Shown: piece by piece, positions 1-12,000 of the stretch
How positions within the stretch are numbered: the first letter of the stretch is position 1
How the letters are laid out: each line of letters begins with the position of its first letter
Assembly (NCBI RefSeq): GCF_003073045.1
Contig: NC_037595.1
Coordinates: 13,508,074-13,572,073, forward strand
DNA: 64,000 nucleotides
Reading direction: 5' to 3'
Source: Pomacea canaliculata
Lineage: Eukaryota > Mollusca > Gastropoda > Architaenioglossa > Ampullariidae
The notes under the pieces: generated by a model
Told to the model about the DNA's origin: nothing
Database searches by the model: none
Seen by the model: only the letters and a program-made list of their open reading frames with translations
Program-made: the position numbers and the translations under genes

Positions 1-3000
1 AGAGAAACTGCACCAACTACAGTTACTTGAACATTATGCACTTCCTTCATTGTGTCTTTATTCTTCGAAACGATTTTAGAGAAATTTGAATGTACCTCTT
101 GTTTTTCCCGACACATCCATTTACCGAGCGAACGCCGAGTGTTTATGCGTGGTGCAAGGTCTCAACCCAAAACACAAATAACCCTCCTCCTGGAAGGTGA
201 GGACGAAAACAGGCGGGCGCATAAACCATCCCGCAAGTAAAGTGCACTTAACAACGGCCTGCAGCCTGCACGTGCAAACAGAAACATCATAAAGATCTGG
301 TTGGATAGTTATTCCCATTCTATTTTCTTGTTTCAGACACAGTTTCCATCGCCTTACAGGTGTCAGGCTTACTAATTAGGTGTTGCAGGTCATCATCAAA
401 TGATTACTATAACTTCATCACGTTTTCCTTTCGACTATAAATTTTTTTTTTCACCCGCTTCTGGTCCTGCTCATTTGTTGAAGTTTCTGGCAAGATGTTT
501 ATTGTCCAAAATGTTTTGAAGCTTTTAGCTTCAGGGTTTTAATGGTTCCTGAAAGCTGTACCGTTTTGCTACAAGCAGTTAAAAACAAGATTTTAATGAA
601 ACCTCGGACTGAGGGCTTCTTTCAGTACTGTCTACACGTTATCATTGAGGGGCAGCAACAAGATGAAAGATTTCTTCTTAGCCCTGTCTTTTTTTCCCCT
701 CCATTTATCTACCCCCTTTTCTCTCTTTCCTCTCATCTGCTCGCTTGGCCTTGCCCTATCCCTAACCCTGTGTCCTTATTTGATGTTTCCGAAAGCACTT
801 AAATTCAACAACCATACTGCAACATCAAGTACAACATCCCTTTTGGTTACAACAAAGATCTCATCTCACGAGCAGAATGGTTGTCAAAGTCTTAGAGTGT
901 GGCACAACACTGGCGACACTAACAACACCGCTTTATGGATGTTTGACCTCTTCACGCGCGTGGCGGACATTCTGTAAATGTGAATAACATGTCACAAATT
1001 TGGTTTGAAACAACAGGGGAATAAATCTACCTTTTCAGCCTTATCTCTCGATAAACAAGCTAGTAAAAAAGTGAAGTTCAATAGGATGTTTTGCAATATC
1101 GTTATGGAATCGGGAGAATGATCAGCGGGAGGGCTTGTAACGTGAGTTTTCGATGTTCTTGTTTTCAGTGGACACCCAGTAATGAGGATTTTGTTGGTAG
1201 TCTGGATGTAGATGAGTTTTTTTTTAGAAAGTTTTCGTCCACGTGACCCAGGATGAGACCAGCGTACCTGAGATTCGATTGCTTGAAAGCTGAAATGAAA
1301 TAAGTTGTAGCCTGCTAGCAAGTCTATTTATTTCCCTTTTCTTCTTTTCTTTATTGCGACATGAGATAAAACAGGAGCAAACAAAAAACAGAAATGAAGT
1401 TATCTTCTCCCACACATGCATGCGCGTACACACAGAGATGGAGACACGGAATGAGAGAAAGTGGGAAACAGAAGGCTGTATCTGTGTGCTTTTATCTTGG
1501 TTAAAGGCTGAATTCAATTGCAGCTTCTTAATGGAGAGGTACAGTTCGAGGAGAGAAGAGACCATCTGAGACAACAACAACAGTATCGAGCATCTTCGAC
1601 GACGCCATAATGAAAGTGAAGGGCTGACTGGATTGTAACCAGATGCGCTGCTTCAAGCACATCACATTTTTCTCAAACATCTGCCCAGATGATGCAAAAA
1701 AACTTCTTGGCCTAATGGGCGGTGAAGATGATGAGTTCACAGATCAATGTAGTCCTGTGGCCATGTAGCCAAGGTGGCCAGAGGGAGTGTAGCGATGTGG
1801 TTAACGGATTATAGGGAAACATAATTCAATCAGCCGCTTCCTCACGTCTGTTTGTTTTCACCTAGCCGACATTTTCTCAGGCTTTTTTTTTTTTTTTTTT
1901 TTTTTTTGGAAAAGAATGTACATACGACAATACTACCTTCTGGTTCTCCGGTAGTCAATGATGATGGTCATCTTGACCGTCGATCACACGATTGTTTACA
2001 GTCATCATGCTAATAAGTACATTGAATACCTGTCTTATTATTTACCTTTTCTTCGTTTTAAGCTTTCTGAATAGGATACCCCTAAGGTTCCTCTAACGAG
2101 AACTCTTCCAGTGATGTTGGGTGGGGTCTTCCTGTAATGAGAAATCTGCTTTTGGTGTATGTACTTTTTAATTCCATCTCCCTGGAAACTAGCTGGCAGT
2201 TTGTTCCAACATGTTACTTTAGCTTGCAGTTGTTTTAGCTGGAATTTCACTTGGAGATGCTGCAACAGCAGATGTTTGCAAGGAGATGCTGTGGAGGAAA
2301 GAAACTTGTTGATAAAGACACCAGGACGGACAAGTTCTCTTATTCTTTCCTCTGCAGTGTTGTTGTGCAATTTTTACCTTCACCTTTCTTTTATTTCTTG
2401 CCAAGCACTTTCTCATCGTTGCCTGATGTGATAAATCGTGTCATGAATTTGCTTTTATGCCTCCACCCTTCACATAATGGAACCGTTCTTTCACTGACTG
2501 CTCCTCTAATGGAATCGCGTTTATCATTCTGTTGTGCTCTTCAGTTCACTCTCCTGTTAAAAGACTTTAATTGCTTACAATTGATCACGGTATGCTTAAG
2601 AAATTATTATTCCTCCCAAGAGAGAGAAAGATAGTGCGTGGGTGCATTAGTGCTGTTGAACGCTGAAAAATACTGTGCATCGTGCAGAAGAGAAAATGTC
2701 GAATACACTTTCTCCGAGCTGGGAGTCTGCTCAGATTATTTTTGTTGCCGTGTTTTGCACCGGTCTGTTGTTCCTGGGAAAATACTACGGGCCTTGTGCC
2801 AGAACAAACTTGCCAACATCGACCACTTTCTGTCTCGAAGGAAACATGGCGGCCGTTATCGTGTATTCAAACTCTCGTATCTGCCTGGTGATTAATTCTG
2901 ATCATAACCAGATAAGCGGACAAATAGCTGTCGAATGCGAGACGGTAAATAAATTTGTTGCTTGACGAACACAGGCCACGAGGTTTGGAAATAAATATTG

Positions 3001-4540
3001 GTGAAATCGGTACACATTAATGAAGTCATACAACGAATTTATAAGAGAAAAAAGCATTAGTATTTAGTATACAATATATTTTCAATGAGTTTAATATTGA
3101 TTGTTGGAATTTTACCTGGCGATTGATTTATATCTTTTTTTCCACTATGCTGGTCTGTGTGTGTGTGTGCGTGTGAGCTTAAAGACGGTATGTCTATATT
3201 CATGTATGTACTTGAGAGAGAGGAGAGAGGCAAAAAAGAAGGAAAAACTAGGCTAGTAGAGAAAGATGAAGTGGACGTGACCCCAAATAAGCCATGTACA
3301 TTTTGTTTTATGACATTTTTCAACCACAAATCAGTTTACTATATTTAAAAGAATAATTTGATCTTGCAATGTCGTGGTTTTTGAACTTTAATTCTGTCTT
3401 TCATTTTCCTTTTTCGTTTTTTTTTCTGGTTATTTTAATAAAACTACAAATAAACGACATGTATAGATTTTATTTCACTTCCCCTTGAACTTCACGCTTT
3501 GAATTCTCAAATCCAGAAAAACAACAGAGGCCCATTGATCGAATGTAAATGAGTTTCCGAAATTAAATTAACAATGTTCTTTGTTTCTTAACAAACGTCG
3601 GGGTGATGGCTGTTGGGGGTAATTACTGGGGGTAATGACTGCCAGGGATAATGATTGTTGGGAGCGATGAAGTTCAAAAATCAGACATTTAGAAGGTGGA
3701 GTTTGATCGTGTCGTTGCACTCCTCTTTATGTTTGTGATGCACAAAAACAACTGTCGAAATGCTTGAGTGTGCATAGGCTCCCCTTCCACAGGGTGCGCT
3801 GTAGGGGACACTGCAGTCAAAGGGAGGGAACCGAAGGGGGAAATCCCCCTCTCACCGGAGAGCGCGGTTACCACCCGCCAAGAGGCAGAGCTGACACCCG
3901 ATAAACTGATGGCGAAGATACCGCATGTACAAACTTTCATTTTGTCTTCCAGAGGCTGACACCGAGTCCAGTCACTGACTCTGACACCAGACATGTCCGA
4001 AACTCTGGCACCACTGGTCTCTGTGATGCAATGGTTTCTCCCTCAACTTTGACCCACACGGAAGGGGCTTAAGCTCTCGTCCGATGCTCCGGTGAAAGGT
4101 GGTGGCAGGGGGAGTTAGGGGAGGAGTGATTGAGGGGGAAAGCTTATCGGTATCACATAAATACCCGGGATTCTACCTCTATGCAAATCGGTCAAGGACA
4201 GCTAAACATAAACCTCCCTGTGGATACCCCAGCAAGGCCGTTCTCTCTCTTACCCTCTACTCTGCTTTCTTCCCCACCCCTCCCCCATACATATATCCTC
4301 TCTTAACTGTTTGTAAAATAACAGTTATGGCCCTTTCGGGACAATCTGATGCCTACATCACAAAATTATTTTCTAGCTTTGTGACAGTTTCGTCGCAATT
4401 CATCATCTAAGCTGATATAATCATCGGAATTTTATGTTTGTTTAACGATCAGAGGTTGAGTGAGTTATTTTTACTTGCTTTATCGCCACGTCAGCAAACT
4501 TCCCCCGACGACTGCGTTTGTTGATAGTGTATAACTGTCT
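1..4540. other. Unassigned DNA, no gene recognised
   Basis: I see no convincing gene. The stretch is AT-rich with short chance reading frames. It holds a 25-base T run (1883-1907) that could be the A tail of a minus-strand retroposon, a short GT repeat near 3156-3174, and a degenerate G-rich repeat built on GGTAATGACTG at about 3600-3665. A GC-richer patch at 3797-3930 has an acceptor-like CCTTCCACAG and an open plus frame, but no good donor, so I do not call it an exon. Confidence 0.5.
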
Positions 4541-4549
4541 AGAACGGCA

Positions 4550-4579
4550 GGGTCAGCTGCAGGGTCAACTACAGGGTCA
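4550..4579 (+). promoter_or_regulatory. Triple GGGTCA direct repeat
   Basis: GGGTCA occurs three times at 4550-4555, 4562-4567 and 4574-4579, each separated by six bases, so the period is exactly 12. GGGTCA fits the RGGTCA half-site used by nuclear receptors. The regular spacing may be a short tandem duplication rather than a binding site, and no gene is seen next to it. Confidence 0.25.
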
Positions 4580-4745
4580 ACTAACCCACCCCACCCAATC
4601 TTCCGGTACTTCAGGGTTTCAGGAGATTTATGTCTGACGGAACACTTGTTTTATATACACGACCATTTGCCACATCAACATGCATCTTTCAAAACATTGA
4701 TGCTCACCAATGTGCTCCTCTTGTGAAAGGATGTGAATGTGTGAT

Positions 4746-5231
4746 CAGAGGCGGCGTTAGGAACCGTTAGGAACACGCGGGGCCTGGGGCCGACCATTCG
4801 CGCGGGGCCGGGGTAATGGAGTACGTGTATCAATATCCCTATTGATATGATGCCGGAAGCACTGATTTATATAGAGTTAGATAGGCTGGATATATTTCGC
4901 GAAATAACGAATGAATTTAGTGTTTTAATTGTTCGTAACCTTTCCCACCGTTTGTGGCTGTAGCGGTTTTTTCTTAAAGCGAAATAATATGGTGACGATA
5001 ACTTCATAAACTGCTTGTTATTATTGTCGGGCTTAACGTGAAGACATTGGTTCAATAATTTGCTTAATTAGAACTTAGAAGTGTTTTCTGAGCGTCAATG
5101 TTTTTGTTACAACTTGTTTAACACAGCTGGCAATAAGTCATAAAGATGACCTCGGGGCTAAAGCGCGGGGCCCCTTCGAGAGCGGGGCCTGGGGCGGCCG
5201 CCCCATTTGTCACCCCCTAACGCCGCCGCTG
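4746..5231. mobile_element. hAT-type non-autonomous DNA transposon (MITE)
   Basis: The element has terminal inverted repeats: the left end reads CAGAGGCGGCGTTAGG and the right end, reverse-complemented, reads CAGCGGCGGCGTTAGG (15 of 16 match). It is flanked by a perfect 8-bp direct repeat TGTGTGAT at 4738-4745 and 5232-5239, the target-site duplication length of hAT elements, and the ends begin with CAG as hAT ends often do. Inside both ends are GC-rich GGGGCCTGGGGC motifs, while the middle is AT-rich and has no transposase frame. At 486 bp it must have been moved by a transposase made elsewhere. The intact duplication and near-perfect ends suggest a fairly young insertion. Confidence 0.85.
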
Positions 5232-5239
5232 TGTGTGAT

Positions 5240-6540
5240 GAGAGGAAAGAAAAGTAGAGATCAGAATTGAGGAAATGTTCAATTCCACACTATGACATCA
5301 CTAACAGCAGAACGATGCATTATCAATGACCACCTACATGTAATGATGACGAAGTGTAGGAAATATTTTGGTCTCCACACTCCAGTACCCTGCTGCCAGC
5401 TATCGGCGAGGTCTTCACACACTCTTTCCTCTCGACACAGATTGACGATGAACGAACTGAGAGTAGAGGCTGGCCTTTGACCCATTTTCCCCCTGTTTCT
5501 CAGTATGTCAATCAGCAGCCACAGGTTCTAATTTATTAACACTAGGATATTGTTGCAGGACATGAGCCAGAGGCCCAGTTTCCGAAACGACCTTATTCAC
5601 AGCTTGCGCACATTTGTATGTGTGTGCGTGCGTACGCTCGCGCTACATTTGTGTTACTGGTCGTCTAAAATGAATTTCTATTTGTGCTATTGATATATCA
5701 AAATATTTTCTACGACTACGCACCACACATGCCCGCTGACGCATGTGTGTCGGCAACCATGTTGTTTTTATTTACAGTGTCCCGCCGGGATGTAAAAACA
5801 CGGGGTCAACAGGTCAGACAGAGCACACACCTGTTGATGGCGATGGTACGATGGTACGTTCAGGACTCGTTCATTTGTGAACTATGAATTTGCTCGGCTG
5901 GCATCATAATCTGGTTAGGACCTTGCATCCAACAGGTACCTATCATGTCTTTATTTTCAACCATTGCATAGTTTCGTGCTAGCCATCCTCTCTTCCTTAG
6001 CTCCAGCTTAGGAAAGATGCTTAGAGCATTTGCTTAGAGCTGTTTCTACCCTCCCAATCCTCAGTACATTTTCTATATTGAATAAAAGCTGATGACAGGT
6101 TGTTTACAAGACTTGTTCCTTAGTAACTACAGGAAAAACAAGATCTCAGCTATTCACACCCCGCGGGGTCGTTAAAAGTCTGTAACTTCGAGCTTTGCAC
6201 GAACCTTGAAAACAACCGTGAAAGTGATGCTGACTTAATTGATGGAAAGAAGGCTGCAGTGAGATCAATGGTAGACCGGCGGTCCACACGGTGGGAGACA
6301 GCGATCCTCGTCTTTGTTCCTCCCGCAGATGACAAACCTCACCGGCGCGGGGGAGGCGACGGCAGCAAGTGACTGGCGAGTTACCGTTCCTTGCCGTCCA
6401 TGCTCCCTCCTTTGCTACAGTCGCGCGGCGAACTCTCCCCATCATCCTCCCAACCCCCTCCTCCCCCAACCGCTCCACTTTCCTTTCATCGCCGACGATC
6501 TGCGCGGCTGGGTCTCCCCCGCCTCTTGCACGTGCGTTAG
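5240..6540. other. Unassigned DNA with GC-rich island at its right end
   Basis: No gene is called up to about 6290. From about 6290 to 6720 the base composition becomes strongly GC- and CpG-rich, unlike the surroundings, and both strands have long open frames there. This may be a promoter island or coding sequence; the best coding reading is the plus-strand exon starting at 6541. Confidence 0.4.
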
Positions 6541-7915
6541 GCGCTGCCGTCGACGTGGGCTGCTTGCCATCCATCTTCACAACGCCGCCGCGCAACGGGA
6601 CGGTGGGCAGCAAGGGTCTGGGAGTGGTCAAGGTCCTTGATGACCACAGCTGGGTCTGGGGTGTGTTCGACTTTGGGCGTCCGACCATCTCCTTGTCGCA
6701 CGGCCACCGTGTCCCGGTACCCACGGTAAGCATTCAAAGGAGTCAAGGAGACGAGGTGCGTGGGAGGATGTGCGTTGCATAACAGAGGGGTGTGAGTGTG
6801 AGTATGTTTGTATGTGTGTGAGTTTATTTGTGTGTGTGTGTGTGCACGAGTGATTGTTTCTATTTTTTCCCTTTTTTTCCATTCCTGTTGGCTCATATTT
6901 TTCAAGATATGGAAAAGCAGAGTGGTTGGACAGTACGTGGGCGTGCGCGCGTGCAAAGTTCTCTGAAGTTTCTCGGGGAAGTTTCCGTTTCGGGCTCCGA
7001 GCGCGCGTGAATGAAGTGTCTTTGTTTTGATTATTAGGCTCGTCATGATAGAGATATGCAAGCTCTATATTCTCACATTCTGTGTCAGGCAGTGCGTGGG
7101 AGCAAGCTGGCGTCAGCAGAACAAGTGTACAGGAACACGTAAGTACTATCCTTGAAAACACACACACAGAGGGTCGGTGACGGGAAAATAGTTTTGGCGA
7201 GTTTTGTTAAAGAATGAAGACTATGTTGTTTTGTCTGCTGCTATTCTTAGCAAGCTTTTGTTTACCATCAAGCATGGCTGAAACCATTCATCTATCAACC
7301 CATCCATCCACAATCTTGCTTCATCGCTTGCTTCTGTCGGGGCGAGTGCTCGTTCTTATCGTGTTGTGGCGAGAAAAGTGTAAATGTCGTCCGTGGTCAA
7401 AAAATCCAACTTCCAGACGTCGAGTTATTTCAGCAGCCGGTAGGAAGCTTGAAAACTAACCACCCTGCCAACTCTCAAGAAAAAAGAATAAAGCTTGTGA
7501 GTGTGCACGTTCCTTCGTGTGTGTATGTGTGTGTGTGTGTGTGAGCGCGTGCGTGTTTGCATGAGTATAGAGTTTCTGAGGCAAGGGAATGCCAGTGAGT
7601 GCACGAGGTGGTTCATAAGTATAAACGTATTTTCCTCCAGTTTTTTAACGTCTTTGACACAAGATGTCCTTCGCTCGCTGGAACAAAAACGCGTTTTCAC
7701 GTAAAAACCACGTGAAGGCGGGGTTCCGGATTGCACGTGGCGAGACGTGGGAGTTCACGGAGAGTGCAGCTTCAGGCTTTTACTGTCGAACTCCTCTTAT
7801 CGTGCCAGCAGAGCAGAGTGCTAACGTTGGCCGTAAGTCCTCCGGCATCTGCTCTACGTGCTGCGGTTGGCTGGTGCAGAACAACACCTTTCCCTCCCGC
7901 AGCTTTTTGATGGAG
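6541..7915 (+). CDS. Candidate multi-exon gene, product not recognised
   Basis: I do not recognise the product; it is built from splice signals and codon bias. Proposed exons: 6541-6725 (after a pyrimidine-rich acceptor ending GCGTTAG; ends at ACG|gtaagc), 7089-7138 (after TTCTGTGTCAG; ends AACAC|gtaagt) and 7641-7700 (after TTTTCCTCCAG; ends TTCAC|gtaaaa). These three join in one open frame with phases 0 and 2. A further open stretch, 7664-7915, ends at GAG|gtacga and is rich in G/C third positions, but it overlaps exon 3 in another frame, so only its right part (for example from about 7822) could follow. Visible stretches include VVKVLDDHSWVWGVFDFGRP, EQVYRN, LTQDVLRSLEQKRVF and a cysteine cluster GICSTCCGW. 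No start or stop is assigned. The minus strand also has open frames here, so strand is a judgement. Confidence 0.3.
6790..6846. repeat. GT-rich microsatellite
   Basis: Interrupted (TG)n with TGTGAGTGTG and TATGTGTGTG blocks, lying in the proposed intron between 6725 and 7089. A similar GT tract is at about 7511-7560. Confidence 0.8.
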
Positions 7916-8915
7916 GTACGAAAACATTTAAGATGCTCATCACACGATGACTCGTAAGTGGCCATGCATTTAAACATAAACAAATAAACACTCTGTCCGA
8001 GTTTTCCTCCTTTGAGATCCTCCAACAGAACATTTGCCAGCTCGTTGAGAATATCCACTTGTTATGTGAAAAAGAAAGTTGATTCTTTCATTTCCATTTT
8101 TAAAAGCAATCTTATTTTGTCCTCATTATTCATTCATTGCTTTTCCACGTAGAATTTTTTTTTTAACATTATATCATTTTGAGTAAGGTTAAATGCTAGA
8201 GCAGAATAAGACCTTTCTGCTTGTTTCATCACGTAGGAGATTAAGATGCAAACAGCAATCATCAAACGACAGGAGAAATCGATGCCTGACGATGTTACAG
8301 GCTCTGTTGTCGTCAACAAATAACAACGCCGGGCTCAGTTGCGGCTTTTGTCGTCGAAAAGCACGATCACCACACGAGTGACGATAAGGTCACGTGACAT
8401 TTATACGCTGCTCGAGCCCTCGGGTGGGGGTCGGCATTCTCCTAGGACAGTGCCAGACTCGGTGAAATGACCAGTCTGCTCACCGATTCCTTTCTGGAGA
8501 AGAAGTGCTTTGGCAACGGTTCCACGGCGACTGTAAAACTAATATCTTTCGCAGAATGTGCCCGACCTTGACCTATGAACTAAGAAGCTAAGTAGCAAAG
8601 GTCATTGGAGAGGATCGGAGCAAACAAGTAGCAGAACTGCATGAACTTTTACTTAATGCCTTCCACAGTGGCAAGGCGCATGGCTGTTGTGGTCGTCTGC
8701 ATACTGTAACCGTCATTCAACGTCCTGTCTGTCTGTAGCAACGTATTACTTACTCACCCGTCTATACCTTTACTGAGGGTGTGGGTGTGTGTGGTGGGCA
8801 GGGGTGTTCATTACAGTATTGTGGGTGTGTTTATGATACCTCATAATAGTACTGTGATTAAGAATCTTCTCAGATCCATTCCTGTAAACTTTAATTAGTC
8901 ACGTTCACTCACTGC
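7916..8915. other. Unassigned DNA
   Basis: No gene is called. It contains a perfect 10-bp palindrome GTCACGTGAC at 8389-8398, which equals the CLEAR-type E-box bound by TFEB-family factors in vertebrates. No promoter can be tied to it. Confidence 0.4.
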
Positions 8916-9060
8916 GGCCCGGTGGCCTGACATCAATACAGTGAGGGTTGGGTGTCCTGGGTTCAGTTCTCGTCTCGGGCACTCTGTTCTTTCTCTGTAT
9001 GTGGCATCTGTCCACAGGACTGGCTGCCTTGCCGTGATATAGTGTGTGTTTAATTTTTGT
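8916..9060 (+). mobile_element. SINE-like tRNA-derived fragment
   Basis: The block starts with CGGCCCGGTGGCCTGA and has CCTGGGTTCAGTTCTCG about 45 bases on. The second motif resembles the pol III B box and the spacing fits a tRNA-derived SINE head. No clear A tail or target duplication was found, so the ends are approximate. Confidence 0.35.
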
Positions 9061-12000
9061 TTCTCTCCCCATCCTTATCTCTTCTCCTTCTCTGTGTACA
9101 CAATGAGTGCATTACCACAAAGGGTAATACTGAGGAAATGCATATTGTATAAATGAAGTGTTTATATTCATTGGAACACTCTGTAACGCTCACATTCTCT
9201 TTAAAACCTCAGAAAGCAGGTAAAAACGCAGACAGGAATCGACCTAAAAGATCGACCAAAGTTTTACATACAGCAAGGTACTAAAACATTCTAAGTACAT
9301 GAAGGACAACAGATATTTCTGCTAATTAAGTTTTCATTAGTCCTCAGTTTTCTGTTTAATATTTTCCAGTAAGTTGAAAACCGTTTATTTCTTTTAAACA
9401 ATCATTAAGACTTAATCTCTCACATTTTATTTCAAGATGTTATCTCGGCTTTTCTGACAACTTAATTAAAGCTCTACATCCTGATCCGCTTACATCCATG
9501 TCTGTATATGTACACCTAACTGCGTATATACTGACAGACAAGCACAGGTACACGGGTAACGAAGCGAGGACGAGAAAGACGTTTTAACGGTCTTGTTGAC
9601 CGCGTGACTTGGCAAAGCGAGGTGAAGAGAGCGTGCATCTAGATGACAGATGATGAAGTAGACGAGTAGATGTTCTAGCCGAGGGCTGTGGCTGTCGACC
9701 TGCAGGGGACCGGGCTGCGCGACGGCAGGGCCATGACGCAAGTCACCTACGTCACTACAGGTGCTGACGTCTTTGTAGTCGGGTTCGTTACGGATCACGT
9801 GAGGGCGAGGCTCCGCGCTGTGTAACGTAACACGTGATGTAGAGTGCGTCACAAGACTCGCTCATTAGAGTTGTTTGCTAACACGTGTCGGAGATTGATC
9901 ATGCAATCACAGAAGCATCGGCACATGGTTACTTTGTGTGGGTGGTGCGTGTGTGTGTGTGTGCGTATGTCTGTGTGATTTTATGTTTCTGGGCAACCTT
10001 TTGTTGTTGTTGTTGTTCTTGTTGTTGTTTAGCCTGATACCCGTAGAGGTGAATGTCGAGTAGAGAGGGCACTAAAGATTGTTCCTAGTCTGCGACCGGG
10101 TTGGGAGAAGAATCCTCCCCTCGGCTGCTTTTATTACGAGGCAGTCAGGCCTTGGAGTGTTTACAAGGCGCTAGCCCTCGCCTCCGGAAAACAAAAATAA
10201 CAATAAACCTGAAGAGGTGAGATCGAAAGATTGCGCATGCGCTGCAAAGACAGAACAGAAAGAAACAGAAAAACCCAGTGATGTCTGGGGAAGGGGTACA
10301 GGGTCGGGGTAATATATATTTTTTTTTCATTTAATTAAGAATTTTAGAAAATCTGGAATGATTGGCGGTATTCTAACCTTTCACGGCAATACATTTTGTC
10401 CGTTAATTTCTGTAGAAAGTGTATATAAAGAGACATAAAAGCAGAAGGAAGAAAATAATAGCAAGTATAGATTTTTTTGTTTGCTCGGTTTTTCTGTGGT
10501 GGGAGAGGTGGTTAATTGTCAAGGTCCAATCGTTGACTTCCTTTCCTTTTACTTGAAGAAGGTACGCCACACCTGTTACCTGAAGAACACGCATTCGGTG
10601 TCGGAAATTCGTAGCAGTCTTTTTTTAAAAATAAGTTCAATATGTTCCCTCCATTGTAACAAAATTAGTGTAGCTGTCTTCAATAGGCTAACTACCCCCT
10701 ACCCTGTAACACAATATTAGTGTCGCTGGGAACCAGCAAAGAGTCAAGAAGATCATTTTGATGGGATTCCTTTTGTGCTTGTGTCATCAAGTGCATGCGA
10801 TGTAAACTTAACTCCGGTTGTAAGAAGGTTCTTCAATGGAAAGGAGGACTAACGGGATTCTGGGGATGAGGTGACGTCACGCGGGAGGCGGATGAAGGGA
10901 TGAGGAAGTAACTCTAGACAATTACAAAATGGCGGAGAAGTAATTGAGTCTGTGGCTGCCAGGGTCCACGTCTTGTGTTCTCTTAAATTGTGCAGCAGGT
11001 CAAATTCTGGTTTGTATGTTTTGGGTTAAAAGCTATTTGTAAATATTTGGTAGAGATAACATCCGTTGAGGGAGGGTGTGTGTGGTGAGTATATTGTTGG
11101 TAGGGTGAGTTTTTCTTTATTTACTTTTGTTTATTTTTTTATTTGTTATTATTTTCATTTGTATGTTTTTGATTAACTGTATACAGAAATTAGTTAAAAT
11201 TCACAGATTTCTCATTTTTGTCCAAGTAAAATCCTTCATCCATTTTCTCTTTTAATAATTTTAGCATTACCGTAATTGTAATCAATTAAAATTTGAACTG
11301 GTTTTAGATTAGTAGTGTAAGAATGTAAGAATGGTTGACACACAAGCTAGAACATCAGGTATGTCTATTATATACTCAGGAAAGGCAACAACAAGACAAA
11401 TTTTCAAAACAGTGTTCCTGAAAAGCCCTGAAAAATTAGTGATGCTAAATTAGTTCTCCAAGACTACTTGCAATGTCTGGTTCGTAGCAGTTTAATAATC
11501 CAGAGTCGTATTATTTATTGTCACTACACGAATGAAAATCTCTTGTGGACAATAGCTTGGTGATGTACACTCATGTACGTCTGACGATGACAAAGACTGT
11601 TTCGGAGACTACAGGTAGGGGGCCGCTTATATATCAGGAATTTTGTATCAGGGTAGTCGGTACCGTGTGGGAGAGCCCACCATGTCATGCCAGCGATATT
11701 TACAGACAGAAAATCCACTGGCGGTCTATTAGGAAATATAATAATCGAAACATTAGAGACAAATATTAATGTTTTGTTCTCAATGCTTCCGGCGTAGCTG
11801 TAAATAAGCCATGGTGTTTACCGACCCCTCCACTACTCCCTACCCCCTCCTCTCATCAACCCCAGTCTGTTCGGGGTACACACGTCTCCCGGATTTCGAT
11901 TCTGGTCGTAATTCAAGACTTTCTAAGACTTTTTTTCCGACATGGAGCACGTCGGAAGCCCGTATTGATCACGGTGAAGCTAATCAAGCATCGAATGGCT

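Noticed and set aside
6146-6733. 195-codon open frame on the minus strand in the GC island
   Set aside because: Low-complexity, Arg/Gly/Pro-rich translation typical of the antisense of a GC-rich region, with no splice support; the plus strand reads better.
7780-8058. Minus-strand frame LFCTSQPQHVEQMPEDL
   Set aside because: It has coding-like third positions but overlaps the plus-strand candidate and lacks a good acceptor. It remains the main rival reading there.
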